Assembly: GCF_002775205.1 (NCBI RefSeq)
Contig: NC_036451.1
Span: forward strand, 21,562,351 to 21,626,350
DNA: 64,000 nt
Direction of reading: 5' to 3'
Source of the DNA: Xiphophorus maculatus
Taxonomy: Eukaryota; Chordata; Actinopteri; Cyprinodontiformes; Poeciliidae
The notes under the pieces were generated by a model that was not told the DNA's origin, searched no databases, and saw only the letters and a program-made list of their open reading frames with translations. The position numbers and the translations under genes are program-made. Within the stretch, counting starts at the first letter, position 1. Every line of letters begins with the position of its first letter. This document shows positions 1 to 9,335 of the stretch, one piece after another.

Positions 1-519
1 TTTCTGTGAGCTAAAAATGATGACTGGAGTTTGAACCACTCATCATTTGAACCTCAGGTTCTGCTTGAGCTTTTTACAGTGCGCGGTTCTGGCGGGTTGT
101 CGGTTTATTAGCTTTTTTGTGATTTTGCGAACTGAACAGCTGACGGGTCACCTGCGGGCTGACACAAGCAGATGTCGAAAAAAAATGTCTGACAGATTGG
201 AAGGTACAAAACTATCACTGCACCTGACCTGCAGGAGCACAACCACCTCTCCAACGCGCAAAAATCGGCACAAAACTAAACCACTAAAGCAGTGCACCCT
301 TTTTTTTTTGTTTTTTACACAAACGATGCTAAATAATAAAGACATTGAAGCGAAGCAGTGAGATCCACGGAAAGAGGAGGATTGGTGGGATCTTAGAACT
401 ACGGGAGGTTCAAACTCCACTCATCATTTTTAGCTCACAGAAAAAGCAAACTGACCAATAAGATTTAGGCTTTGGGTGCCATTTGACCCCCACAGACTCA
501 CACTGATGTGCGCTACATA

Positions 520-2089
520 CACTGCTCAAAAAAATAGAGGGAACACTTAAACAACACAATATAACTCCAAGTAAATCAAACTTCTGTGAAATCAAACTGT
601 CCACTTAGGAAGCAACACTGATTGACAATCAATTTCACCTGCTATTGTGCAAATGGAATAGACAACAGGTGGAAATTATTGGCAATTAGCAAGACACACT
701 CAATAAAGGAGTGGTTCTGCAGTTGGGACCACAGACCACTTCTCAGTACCTATGCTGTCTGGCTGATGTTTTGGTCAGTTTTGAATGTTGGTGGTGCTTT
801 CACACTCGTGGTAGCATGAGACTGACTCCACAACCCACACAAGTGGCTCAGGTAGTGCAGTTCATCCAGGATGGCACATCAATGCGAGCTGTGGCAAGAA
901 GGTTTGCTGTGTCTGTCAGGTAGTGTCCAGAGGCTGGAGTCGCTACCAGGAGACAGGCCAGTACACCAGGAGACGTGGAGGAGGCTGTAGGAGGGCAACA
1001 ACCCAGCAGCAGGACCACTACCTCCGCCTTTGTGCAAGAAGGAACAGGAGGAGCACTGCCAGAGCCCTGCAAAATGACCTCCAGCAGGCCACAAATGTGC
1101 ATGTGTCTGCACAAACGGTTAGAAACCGACTCCATGAGGATGGTATGAGGGCCTGACGTCCACAGATGGGGGTTGTGCTCACAGCCCAACACCGTGCAGG
1201 ACGTTTGGCATTTGCCAGAGAACACCAGGATTGGCAAATTCGCCACTGGCGCCTTGTGCTCTTCACAGATGAAAGCAGGTTCACACTGAGCACATGTGAC
1301 AGAGTCTGGAGACGCCGTGGAGAGCGGTCTGCTGCCTGCAACATCCTTCAGCATGACCGGTTTGGCAGTGGGTCAGTAATGGTGTGGGGTGGCATTTCTT
1401 TGGAGGGCCGCACAGCCCTCCATGTGCTCGCCAGAGGTAGCCTGACTGCCATTAGGTACCGAGATGAGATCCTCAGACCCCTTGTGAGACCATATGCTGG
1501 TGCGGTTGGCCCTGGGTTCCTCCTAATGCAGGACAATGCTAGACCTCATGTGGCTGGAGTGTGTCAGCAGTTCCTGCAAGATGAAGGCATTGAACCTATG
1601 GACTGGCCAGCCCGTTCCCCAGACCTGAATCCGATTGAGCACATCTGGGACATCATGTCTCGCTCCATCCACCAACGTCACGTTGCACCACAGACTGTCC
1701 AGGAGTTGGCGGATGCTTTAGTCCAGGTCTGGGAGGAGATCCCTCAGGAGACCATCCGCCACCTCATCAGGAGCATGCCCAGGCGTTGTAGGGAGGTCAT
1801 ACAGGCACGTGGAGGCCACACACAATACTGAGCCTCATTTTGACTTGTTTTAAGGACATTACATTAAAGTTGGATCAGCGTGTAGTGTTATTTCACTTTA
1901 ATTTTAATTTTGTGGCTCCAAATCCAGGCCTCCATTGGTTAATAAATTTGATTTCCATTGATGATTTTTGTGTGATTTTGTTGTCAGCACATTCAACTTT
2001 GTACAGAACAAAGTATTCAATGAGAATATTTCTTTCATTCAGATCTAGGATGTGTTATTTGAGTGTTCCCTTTATTTTTTTGAGCAGTG
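520..2089 (+). mobile_element. Tc1/mariner-like transposon, copy 1
   Basis: A 1570-bp element starts cactgctcaaaaaaataga and ends in the inverse, ttttttgagcagtg. It is flanked by TA at 518-519 and 2090-2091, the target duplication expected of Tc1/mariner. The transposase frame between the ends is broken (separate entry). Because copy 2 has the same insertion site and shared lesions, the element was in place and dead before the block duplicated. Confidence 0.92.
816..1831 (+). pseudogene. Broken Tc1-like transposase, copy 1
   Basis: DDE transposase of the Tc1 family, which would cut and paste the element at TA sites. The likely start is the ATG at 816 ([12 protein letters not shown]), opening the N-terminal helix-turn-helix region. 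A 1-bp deletion near 920 puts TAG at 921-923 in the starting frame. The correct frame resumes through a second DNA-binding part ([17 protein letters not shown]), is stopped by TGA at 1154-1156 (CGA expected), then stays open to 1831. The catalytic residues remain: D in LFTDESRF, D in MQDNARPH, and E in LNPIEHIWD with 34 residues between the last two (DD34E). Copy 1 also lacks three codons after LSTCDR. No functional protein is expected. Confidence 0.9.
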
Positions 2090-2519
2090 TATAAGATGTT
2101 TTGGCACAAAAGTACTTTTTCTTCTCCATAATTTTGTTAATAGTAAACAGGGTTGGATAATAGAAATACAATAACTTTTCTTTTTTTAATTTAAAGGAAA
2201 ATCTCTCAGTGCATCCAGCTGTACAGCTGCTGCTGCAACAATCCAAACTCTCAGTCACTTGTGGGCAATTTAGAATCACACAGAAAAGCTCCAAAAGGGA
2301 ATCAAACTCAAAACTCTGAACTAAGAACTTCTGATCACATAATAGCAATTAGCCATAGCTGCCATGGTAAATTATTACTGATAACTACTATCAGTAGTCC
2401 CTAACATTAACATGATCAGGCAGCATGTAATCATATATAAATATATATGATTACAACACAATGTTTATAGTTTTCAAATGTTTTATGATTACCAGTCTCT
2501 AAAAGGTTGGTGACCCCTG

Positions 2520-2890
2520 ATCCCCTGATCTAAGGAATCTGGGTGAATGGGAAAGACAACGGTATGCTTTAAACTTCTACTTTAATAATTCTGTATTTTC
2601 CACTTTTCCTTCTCTAATGTCTCCTCCCACTTAGTTAATTAAGAAAACAGAGAAATAAATATATGGTAAACTGCTCTAATATTCCCTAAGTAAACATGCT
2701 CTGATCTGCATCCAGAAGAGCTTAGAAAGTTCTCAATTAACTATTGTTCTATTGTCTTTTCTGCAAAGAAAATATCATAAAGCATAACTTATTTTAAATA
2801 CTTCATGTAAATAGATGCACATTTAATATGCATGTCTTAAAAGTCTTAACTGTGACATTTGTAAAGCATTTCTTGAGGAAACAATGATAG
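2520..2890. other. AT-rich spacer, no gene seen
   Basis: This stretch between the hAT-like end and the minisatellite (copy 2: 24296-24666) is AT-rich, has stops in all frames and shows no terminal repeats that I can recognise. Confidence 0.5.
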
Positions 2891-3796
2891 TTCCCCTCTC
2901 TGCTTTCGCTAACCCCAAACATCCTGGTACCAGCAACCCCCCAAGCTCCCCTCTCTGCTGTCGCTATCCCCAAACATCCTGGTACCAGCAACCCCCCAAG
3001 CTCCCCTCTCTGCTGTCGCTATCCCCAAACATCCTGGTACCAGCAACCCCCCAAGCTCCCCTCTCTGCTTTCGCTAACCCCAAACATCCTGGTACCAGCA
3101 ACCCCCCAAGCTCCCCTCTCTGCTGTCGCTATCCCCAAACATCTTGGTACCAGCAACCCCCCAAGCTCCCCTCTCTGCTGTCGCTATCCCCAAACATCCT
3201 GGTACCAGCAACCCCCCAAGCTCCCCTCTCTGCTGTCGCTAACCCCAAACATCCTGGTACCAGCAACCCCCCAAGATCCCCTCTCTGCTGGCGCTATCCC
3301 CAAACATCCTGGTACCAGCAACCCCCCAAGCTACCCTCTCTGCTGTCGCTATCCCCAAACATCCTGGTACCAGCAACCCCCCAAGCTCCCTTCTCTGCTG
3401 TCGCTATCCCCAAACATCCTGGTACCAGCAACCCCCCAAGCTCCCCTCTCTGCTGGCGCTATCCCCAAACATCCTGGTACCAGCAACCCCCCAAGCTCCC
3501 CTCTCTGCTGTCGCTATCCCCAAACATCCTGGTACCAGCAACCCCCCAAGCTCCCCTCTCTGCTGTCGCTATCCCCAAACATCCTGGTACCAGCAACCCC
3601 CCAAGCTCCCCTCTCTGCTGGCGCTATCCCCAAACATCCTGGTACCAGCAACCCCCCAAGCTCCCCACTCTGCTGGCGCTATCCCCAAACATCCTGGTAC
3701 CAGCAACCCCCCAAGCTCCCCTCTCTGCTGTCGCTATCCCCAAACATCTTGGTACCAGCAACCCCCCAAGCTCCCCTCTCTACTGTTGCTAACCCC
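2891..3796. repeat. 55-bp minisatellite, copy 1 (16 units plus partial)
   Basis: Head-to-tail units of 55 bp, starting ctcccctctctgctg and including ccaaacatcctggtaccag. Unit starts step exactly 55 bp from 2891 to 3771, giving 16 full units and a partial one. Units differ at a few sites (cgct/ctct, tatcc/taacc, atcct/atctt). Since 55 is not a multiple of 3, the long open frames through it are the same DNA read in three phases, not evidence of a protein. It begins 38 bp past the stop codon of the minus-strand coiled-coil ORF, in its 3' direction. Confidence 0.95.
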
Positions 3797-3833
3797 ATAC
3801 TTACTTCCAGTGACCTGAAATTTTTGTCAGTAA

Positions 3834-4430
3834 TTAAAAAATCCAGGGTGGCACCCAGTTCCTCAGCGTTCCCGAATTATATATGTCAACAAAAACACGC
3901 CCAACTCTCTGGAATATATTCGGTTTTGGTGTTTCTTCCTCCTGGGGTTGATCAATTTGTGGCTCAATCTTGTTTTTTTCCACCCTGGATTCCATTCTGT
4001 CTATCTTGATTTTTAAAGACACGATCTGCTTATTCAATTCCTCGTTCTCCCTAGTAACCCAGAGCAGTCTTTCAGTCTTTTCTTTTAAAGCATTTTCCGC
4101 ATCAATTTTTGCCGTGGCCCGCTTCCGTTCTAGTTTTAATTTCAATTGTTGCATGTTGCAATAATCATTTTGCATTCCTTTAATTGTTGTCCTCGCTTCC
4201 TCCAATTCCAAATTAATTTTAACAATTTGTTTTTTATAAAACTGATTCGAACGTATGAGTAGGTTATTTTCTGCATGCCAATTTGCTGGGTCATCAGTCC
4301 TGTTCAGTCTCTCCAGTTTCCTCTTCAGAAGCTGTTCTATTTTCTGAAGCTGTTCATTTTCCCTGTTCAGCTTCACCTGGTTCTCTGAGAGACTCTCTAA
4401 CTTTCTTAATATGAAATCTTTCTCCGCCAT
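3834..4430 (-). CDS. Unrecognised coiled-coil ORF, 198 aa, copy 1
   Basis: I do not recognise this protein. The ATG at 4430 has a good context (aacaATGG). Residues 1 to about 155 are charged and leucine-rich with heptad-like spacing (LRKLESLSENQVKLNREN, LKLKLERKRATAKID), so a long coiled coil is likely; a break occurs near the sequence RTDDPANWHAENN. A proline- and acid-rich linker (QPQEEETPK) leads to an aromatic tail ending WVPPWIF. No signal peptide or membrane segment is seen. The frame is fully open and differs from copy 2 at only two residues. Upstream on its strand lie three CRE-like sites; downstream lies the minisatellite. It could be a gene carried by the repeated unit, one exon of a larger gene, or chance; length and composition favour real coding. 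Confidence 0.5.
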   Translation of the reverse strand: MAEKDFILRKLESLSENQVKLNRENEQLQKIEQLLKRKLERLNRTDDPANWHAENNLLIRSNQFYKKQIVKINLELEEARTTIKGMQNDYCNMQQLKLKLERKRATAKIDAENALKEKTERLLWVTRENEELNKQIVSLKIKIDRMESRVEKNKIEPQIDQPQEEETPKPNIFQRVGRVFVDIYNSGTLRNWVPPWIF

Positions 4431-4506
4431 TGTTTCTTTCTCGTTCGAACCTTAAACTGCAAATGAATTTCTCTGTGGAATCTGGGAATACAAAGACAGT
4501 CACCAG

Positions 4507-4548
4507 TGATGTCACAAACAGGATGTGTGACATCACAGTTTGACATCA
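4507..4548 (-). promoter_or_regulatory. Cluster of three CRE/ATF-like sites, copy 1
   Basis: TGATGTCA at 4507-4514 and TGACATCA at 4528-4535 and 4541-4548. Each is one CpG transition away from the canonical TGACGTCA element. They lie 77-118 bp upstream of the coiled-coil ATG, a normal place for promoter elements. Function is inferred from motif and position only. Confidence 0.35.
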
Positions 4549-6428
4549 TAGCCACAAGAAGTCTGTTGGGTGTGGGGGAAAAGGGGGATGTTTTTTAAAA
4601 AAAAAAAACTTTATTAACACTGTATGACGACAGAGAGAAACATTTGTTCTGCCTCAAGAATAAACAAATACAGATAAACATGTTCAAGAAAAAGAAAACG
4701 CTAAAGGGCTTCGGTTCCCAACTGTACATTCAAAGCAATACAGATTTCAATTGTTTTAATATCTATTTTTTGTCTTTGATAGTCGGGATATAAAACTTAA
4801 CTTCATGGTAAAATGCAGCAAGGCATGGCTTCCCCTACCTGGAACAGTGAATATGATATTTAGCTAGTGACAATAAAGGATTTATCAGAAACTCTGAATT
4901 GTTGAGCTTCTAGTGAGGCCAAGTAAGAATCTTCCCATAACAGCATAAATTGTGCTTCTATGTTGTTGTGGATAAAGTCACATGTATTGCTAACTAAGGC
5001 TAGGCGCCTGACTACAAATATGGTAATAGGCAGTCAGAAAGGTTCGGCTGAGGAGCCCGAGTGTGAATAAAACACCAAGAGACAGGTAGTAAGTTTAAGT
5101 TATTGTATTCAAGCTTACAGTTTTGCATAAATGTATGGACTAGTTCGGCAAACATCAAAGAAGCTCATAAACCGACGACCCACCAGAACCGCACACGGTA
5201 AAAAGCTCTGCCGGGATCCAAACAACCGCTCTTAGAACTACGGGAGGTTCAAACTCCTGTCATTCATTTTTATGTCGTGTCTCCCAGTCCTCCCTCATCG
5301 CCCCCTGGTGGTCCCAGTGCTCCCTTGTCCCTTCTCAAGTCAGTCACTGCTCTCCTTATGCATTGCTATGGGCAGGCCCCAATTATCTTGAGACATTTTA
5401 TTTAAATTGAATGGAAACAAAAATCAAAGAAGGCAAAACGTATATATGTATCACCACATGCTTTTTGAGGAATTAGGAAGCAGAAAAAAGCTTCTGATCC
5501 CAGCAAACAAAGAGGGCTGAGACTTCAGAGAGGACCAGCAGCAAGTTCTATACCTATACCAACTTATACCAAGTTGTATTACCTATGCTGAAAAGTTTTC
5601 TAAAAAAAGACACACAGATGCAGACTATTCAGGCCATAACTTCTTCTGTTTGACAGTTTTTTTTTCCATAGTGTTTCACAGTTGTTGCTTTAAGTTTTAT
5701 CGTGACTCTGCTTCTTGTCTTCTACATAATAAAGAGATAAATACATGAATAAGCAAATTAATAAAATTTGCATCACTTCACTAAGAGAGCAATAATGTTA
5801 ACGTACAATGTTTTTTGTGAGCCATATGAGCCAAGAGCTGCCTGCTTTTTCCTATCTTTTACTCATGTTGGTTTATCTGACGCCCCATTAAAGGTAGATT
5901 CAAATGTGAAGTTAAAAATTTTCTGAAACATCAACTTCCGTCAAATCTATATGTAGGCTATTTCTCATTTGCAATACATCCTGTTACATACTTTGCACGT
6001 GCCTTAGAATGAATGATGTACAATTGACAGTGTGATGCCATCATTTTTTTTTCTTATGACATACTTAATCGTTGCTTGACCAATTAAATTTGAGCCAGCT
6101 GGCATTACAAACTAACTTAATTGTAATACAACTGGGATTGAATTGGAATGTATGTAACCTGTCTTTACAGCTAGATTGATTTGAAAAATTTGTTTCTATA
6201 TGAAATAGAAATGTTTGTTTTGATATGTCTTGTTGTAAACCAGCTCTGTATAAATAAACTCAGTAAATTGACTACGAAACGTTGCCGTTTTAGGAAAGCA
6301 GACCGATGCAAAAAGGTTTATCCAAAACTTGAGGTCATCCATCATCGACGGCCTGCTTGTGTGCATCCATGCAGGCAAAATCACACTTGCAGCTCTTTAA
6401 CTAACTGTGTCATGTACATGCGTGATTT
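4549..6428. other. Non-coding remainder of block copy 1
   Basis: AT-rich sequence without credible genes (copy 2: 26433-28314). On the minus strand AATAAA is at 4610-4615, just upstream of the coiled-coil promoter region, and could be the end of another transcript. From about 6120 the text resembles a dispersed fish repeat (tgggattgaattggaatg). Short ORFs near 6181-6468 lie in this repeat and are not supported. Confidence 0.4.
5030..5260. repeat. Terminal-repeat-like segment, inverted relative to 25-125
   Basis: About 5150-5215 is the reverse complement of 62-125 with a few differences (accagaaccgcac here, gtgcgcggttctggc there). cttagaactacgggaggttc occurs at 5232 as it does at 391. The same pair exists in copy 2 (27034-27142). 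This may be one end of a transposon family whose short form sits at about 25-418. Confidence 0.4.
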
Positions 6429-6814
6429 GTTCACTCTGTTTTTTACTTTTCATATAAGCCAAACATGATTTATCATTCTGTTTAGCTGTGACACATTCCT
6501 GGAGGCTGGGCATTGGCTGAGCTACTGCTGCCAACAACTTAACATTCTCTCTTGATAGATGATGAAGTTGATCTTAGTTCTCTCCTAGACAAAATCACTA
6601 GCTGAGCTTTTGTTGTGACTAACTTTATGTGTTCTCTTTCATCCTACTGCCATTAAAACTGGCTTAGAGCTTACCTGTTAATGTTTCTCTTCAAATGAAG
6701 ATGCTAAAGGAGCTACTAATGCCATTAACTTCTTCCTTTTCAATAACATAGAAAGTATTCCTGGATCAGGGATTCTGTATTTTTATGCATGTGCTACGTA
6801 CTTTGAATTGAACC

Positions 6815-7150
6815 AGGTTCTGTTGGAGGTTTCTTCCTGAAAGAGGGGAGTTTTTCCTCTCCACTGTCACTACATGCATGCTCAGTTTGTATGAGGGATT
6901 GCTGTAAGGTAAAAAACAACAGAAGCAATTTTCCATTGTACATTATCATCCAGGAGTGAATATTGCAAGTCAATGACTCAGTGCAATCTGCTCGGGTTTT
7001 TTTAGATAGAAGTTTATTTTTTTAACTATGTTGAATAATTAACTGAATTGTTTGATAACCAAAATCAATTGAAATGAGAATGATTGGATTGAATTGATTT
7101 TTTTTTTTTGTTAAATACTTTGAGATGGCATTTGCAAATGGCGCAAATTA
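6815..7150 (+). repeat. Dispersed fish repeat, LINE 3'-end type
   Basis: Contains gttctgttggaggtttcttc, then gggagtttttcctctccact, and a gattggattgaattga tail followed by a T-run. I know this series as a very common interspersed sequence in percomorph genomes, probably from a non-LTR element 3' region. Ends are approximate. Confidence 0.5.
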
Positions 7151-8024
7151 TATTAACTGAGTTGAACCTGAATTTCTCAGGTAACATAATTAACATAAAC
7201 ATTGCAGCATTGCCACATGCTGTGTGCAGTGGGGCCTTAAAGGCTAAAGGTAAAGAACTGGAATACCTCACTAACCATATTAATAGTAACGACTGGAGCT
7301 ATGATTTAGATGTTATTGCTATGCAGTCACAGTCCAAGCAAGGATCCTTTGCAAACAATGTTACTTTCATGATGCCCTTCAGAGAATAAAATAGATTGAG
7401 CTTGATGTGAAAAAGAACATGGAAACAAAAGAGTGCAGCTCCGCTACAGAAACCATTTAGGACAATATACAATTTGTGTTATGACGACCACATATATCAT
7501 GTGTTAAACAAGATCACTGCCTGTGCTGTCCCAATCCTCTTTTTCTCTTTTTGACTTTGACCATGTTGATTTTTCCTTCTGGTTCACTTTTTGATGCTCA
7601 GGCCTGTTTTCCTGTCTCTGTCTTCCTCCCTCTCTCGTCTCAAGTGTGTTCAAACCTGTTGCGATGGTAACTGACCTGCTACAAGAATGCTGCTCTGTGA
7701 TTAATGTGTCCTTTCATTTTTTTTTTTATTATACTGTATCATATGTATCTACTGTATATAGTTGGTGATTTAACAAAAACAAAATAACAAAAGCAACTTC
7801 TTTCAATTACTTTATGTGTATCATGCAGTATTTATAATATTAACATTATTATTATTACTATTAGTAGTAATATGTTATGTAGTATCTGGTTGCAAATTAT
7901 TGGCGCTAAAATACTACATAGAAAGACACAACAAGGTTAGGACTTGCATGCACAAGGCATTATGCCAGAGGATGGGTGTAAGTACAATTGACAAGTGGTA
8001 TGAGCACAGGACTGAGAAAGAAGA

Positions 8025-8110
8025 TAGAATAGAATAGATAGCATTTATTGTCATTGAACAGAATTCAACGAAATTTCCATTGCAGCTCCCGTGCAAAAGG
8101 TCAAATATAT
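8025..8110 (+). repeat. Dispersed repeat fragment (tttattgtcattg type)
   Basis: A short tagaa run followed by tttattgtcattgaacagaa and caacgaaatttcc, a familiar dispersed fish repeat fragment. No coding content. Confidence 0.5.
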
Positions 8111-9335
8111 ACAGTATAAATAAGCAAACACACAATAATAATAATAACAATATATACAACTAAATTAACTAAAGGCACTCAACCATCCAAAGAAGTAGCA
8201 GCAGGTCCAATTATGGCAAAGTACAGATAATGTGACAGTGCAAAGTGCAGAACAGTGTGGTTGACAATGAGGATTATATTGTAATGTGGAGCGATACCCG
8301 CTCTAAAAATCATACCTGTGCCATTTCTACAAAGCAGCCAGACCTTATGCTGTAAGAATAACAAAATATGTAATTTGCTTGATGTGTTTATCCCAGATGA
8401 CAATAACATCTTAAAGAAAATGGCAGAGAAAATAACAGGCTAGAATCTTGAGATAGAAGTCAATTGCATGTGGAACAAAAAAAACCTGAGTTAGGCCACT
8501 TGTAATTGAAGCGTTAGAAACAATTAAAAGATTGCAAGAGCAACTGGAAAACCTCCCATGCAGAGTAGGTGCCAAAGAAATGTGCTGGTAGGGAGCTCTC
8601 GCATACTTCAACGGGTACTTGGCTGAACACCTGTCTGAGACTAAACCTGAGGGACCTTTTTGGCCTGGTGAATAAACCTGAAATAAGGGAAGAATGTTGA
8701 GAAAATAAAAATGATAAGAACAAATGCTAAATGCAACATTAAAAAGTAAATTGGCCCATTTACAGCTACAATGTCTGAGAGTCCAATAGAAATGTTAAAT
8801 CAGCTTTCACCATAAATGTTTCCTGCAGATTTTAGATTGTGAATCAGAGCATCTTTCCTTGCAGTAGGTTCCTGGAATGCCTCATCCTGCACATTGCCAT
8901 GTACATGCTCAAGCACATATTTTCACAGGCCATCAGGCTGGCAGCAAAACAATACCCCTGGAGAAATGTGGAAGTCTCTGCCTTGTTCAAGGGCACTTCA
9001 GAATTGGGTTTAGGTTGATGTGTAGTGTTAGTTTTTGACTTGATTTTGGTCTTGTCTTACCACAGGACCTTCTTTCACACAAATGGATGGTTAAATTGAT
9101 TCTGAAGGCAGTCAGCTGCACTGAGTTTGATCTAAACGGTTCACTTTAAAGGGAGTTAAATATAAATGCAACCATCTTATTTACATAGACAAAAACATTG
9201 AACTCAATGTATCACTTTTTTCTTCCACTTCAGAATCATGCAATCTTTTGTGTTTGTAAGTGCCCAAGGCACAGTAATGGTCTTCTTTAACAGCTCCCGT
9301 CTTTATTTTATTTTTATTTTTTTCTGCGCCTGCAG

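Larger units (their letters stand above)
1..2519. mobile_element. hAT-like repeat, copy 1 (5' end cut by window)
   Basis: The right terminal repeat is at 2492-2519 and matches, inverted, the left terminus visible in copy 2 at 21480-21507. The body is interrupted by the Tc1-like element at 520-2089 and by a stretch flanked by inverted arms (1-37 and 407-472 here, left arm truncated). No hAT transposase frame is seen, so it is non-autonomous. Confidence 0.6.
1..6428. repeat. Duplicated block, copy 1 (left edge outside window)
   Basis: Bases 1-6428 recur in the same orientation at 21768-28314. The offset is 21767 at the start, 21776 after a 9-bp indel in the transposase, 21884 after the minisatellite and 21886 at the right end. 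By eye I find about a dozen substitutions outside the minisatellite, so identity is near 99.8 percent. The right end is abrupt: both copies share the bases gcgtgattt, then copy 1 continues gttcactctg and copy 2 agagacagac. The left limit cannot be seen because homology still holds at base 1. Contents in order: end of a hAT-like repeat with a nested Tc1-like element, AT-rich spacer, 55-bp minisatellite, minus-strand coiled-coil ORF, and about 2 kb of AT-rich non-coding sequence. It is either a recent segmental duplication or two insertions of a large mobile unit. Confidence 0.93.
6429..9335. other. Repeat-rich stretch before FMO gene A exons
   Basis: About 2.9 kb of AT-rich DNA with dispersed repeats (separate entries). 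I looked for the missing first FMO exon (a GxGxxG codon run close to a splice donor) and found none. Small ORFs at 7108-7389 and 7816-8037 have no family features. Confidence 0.5.

Noticed and set aside
47-420. 104- and 90-codon frames on opposite strands
   Set aside because: Both lie in the loop of an inverted repeat, overlap each other and repeat exactly in copy 2. No protein features.
848-1354. 168-codon minus-strand frame over the transposase
   Set aside because: Shadow of the coding strand of the Tc1 transposase; no family features of its own. The same holds for the 171-codon frame in copy 2.
2884-3792. 302-codon open frame of proline-rich repeats
   Set aside because: It is the 55-bp minisatellite read through; the unit is not a multiple of 3, so the protein has a 55-residue period from three phases. 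The opposite strand is open too.
7108-7389. 93-codon frame
   Set aside because: Starts in the tail of a dispersed repeat; no motif, no splice context and no relation to the FMO genes.
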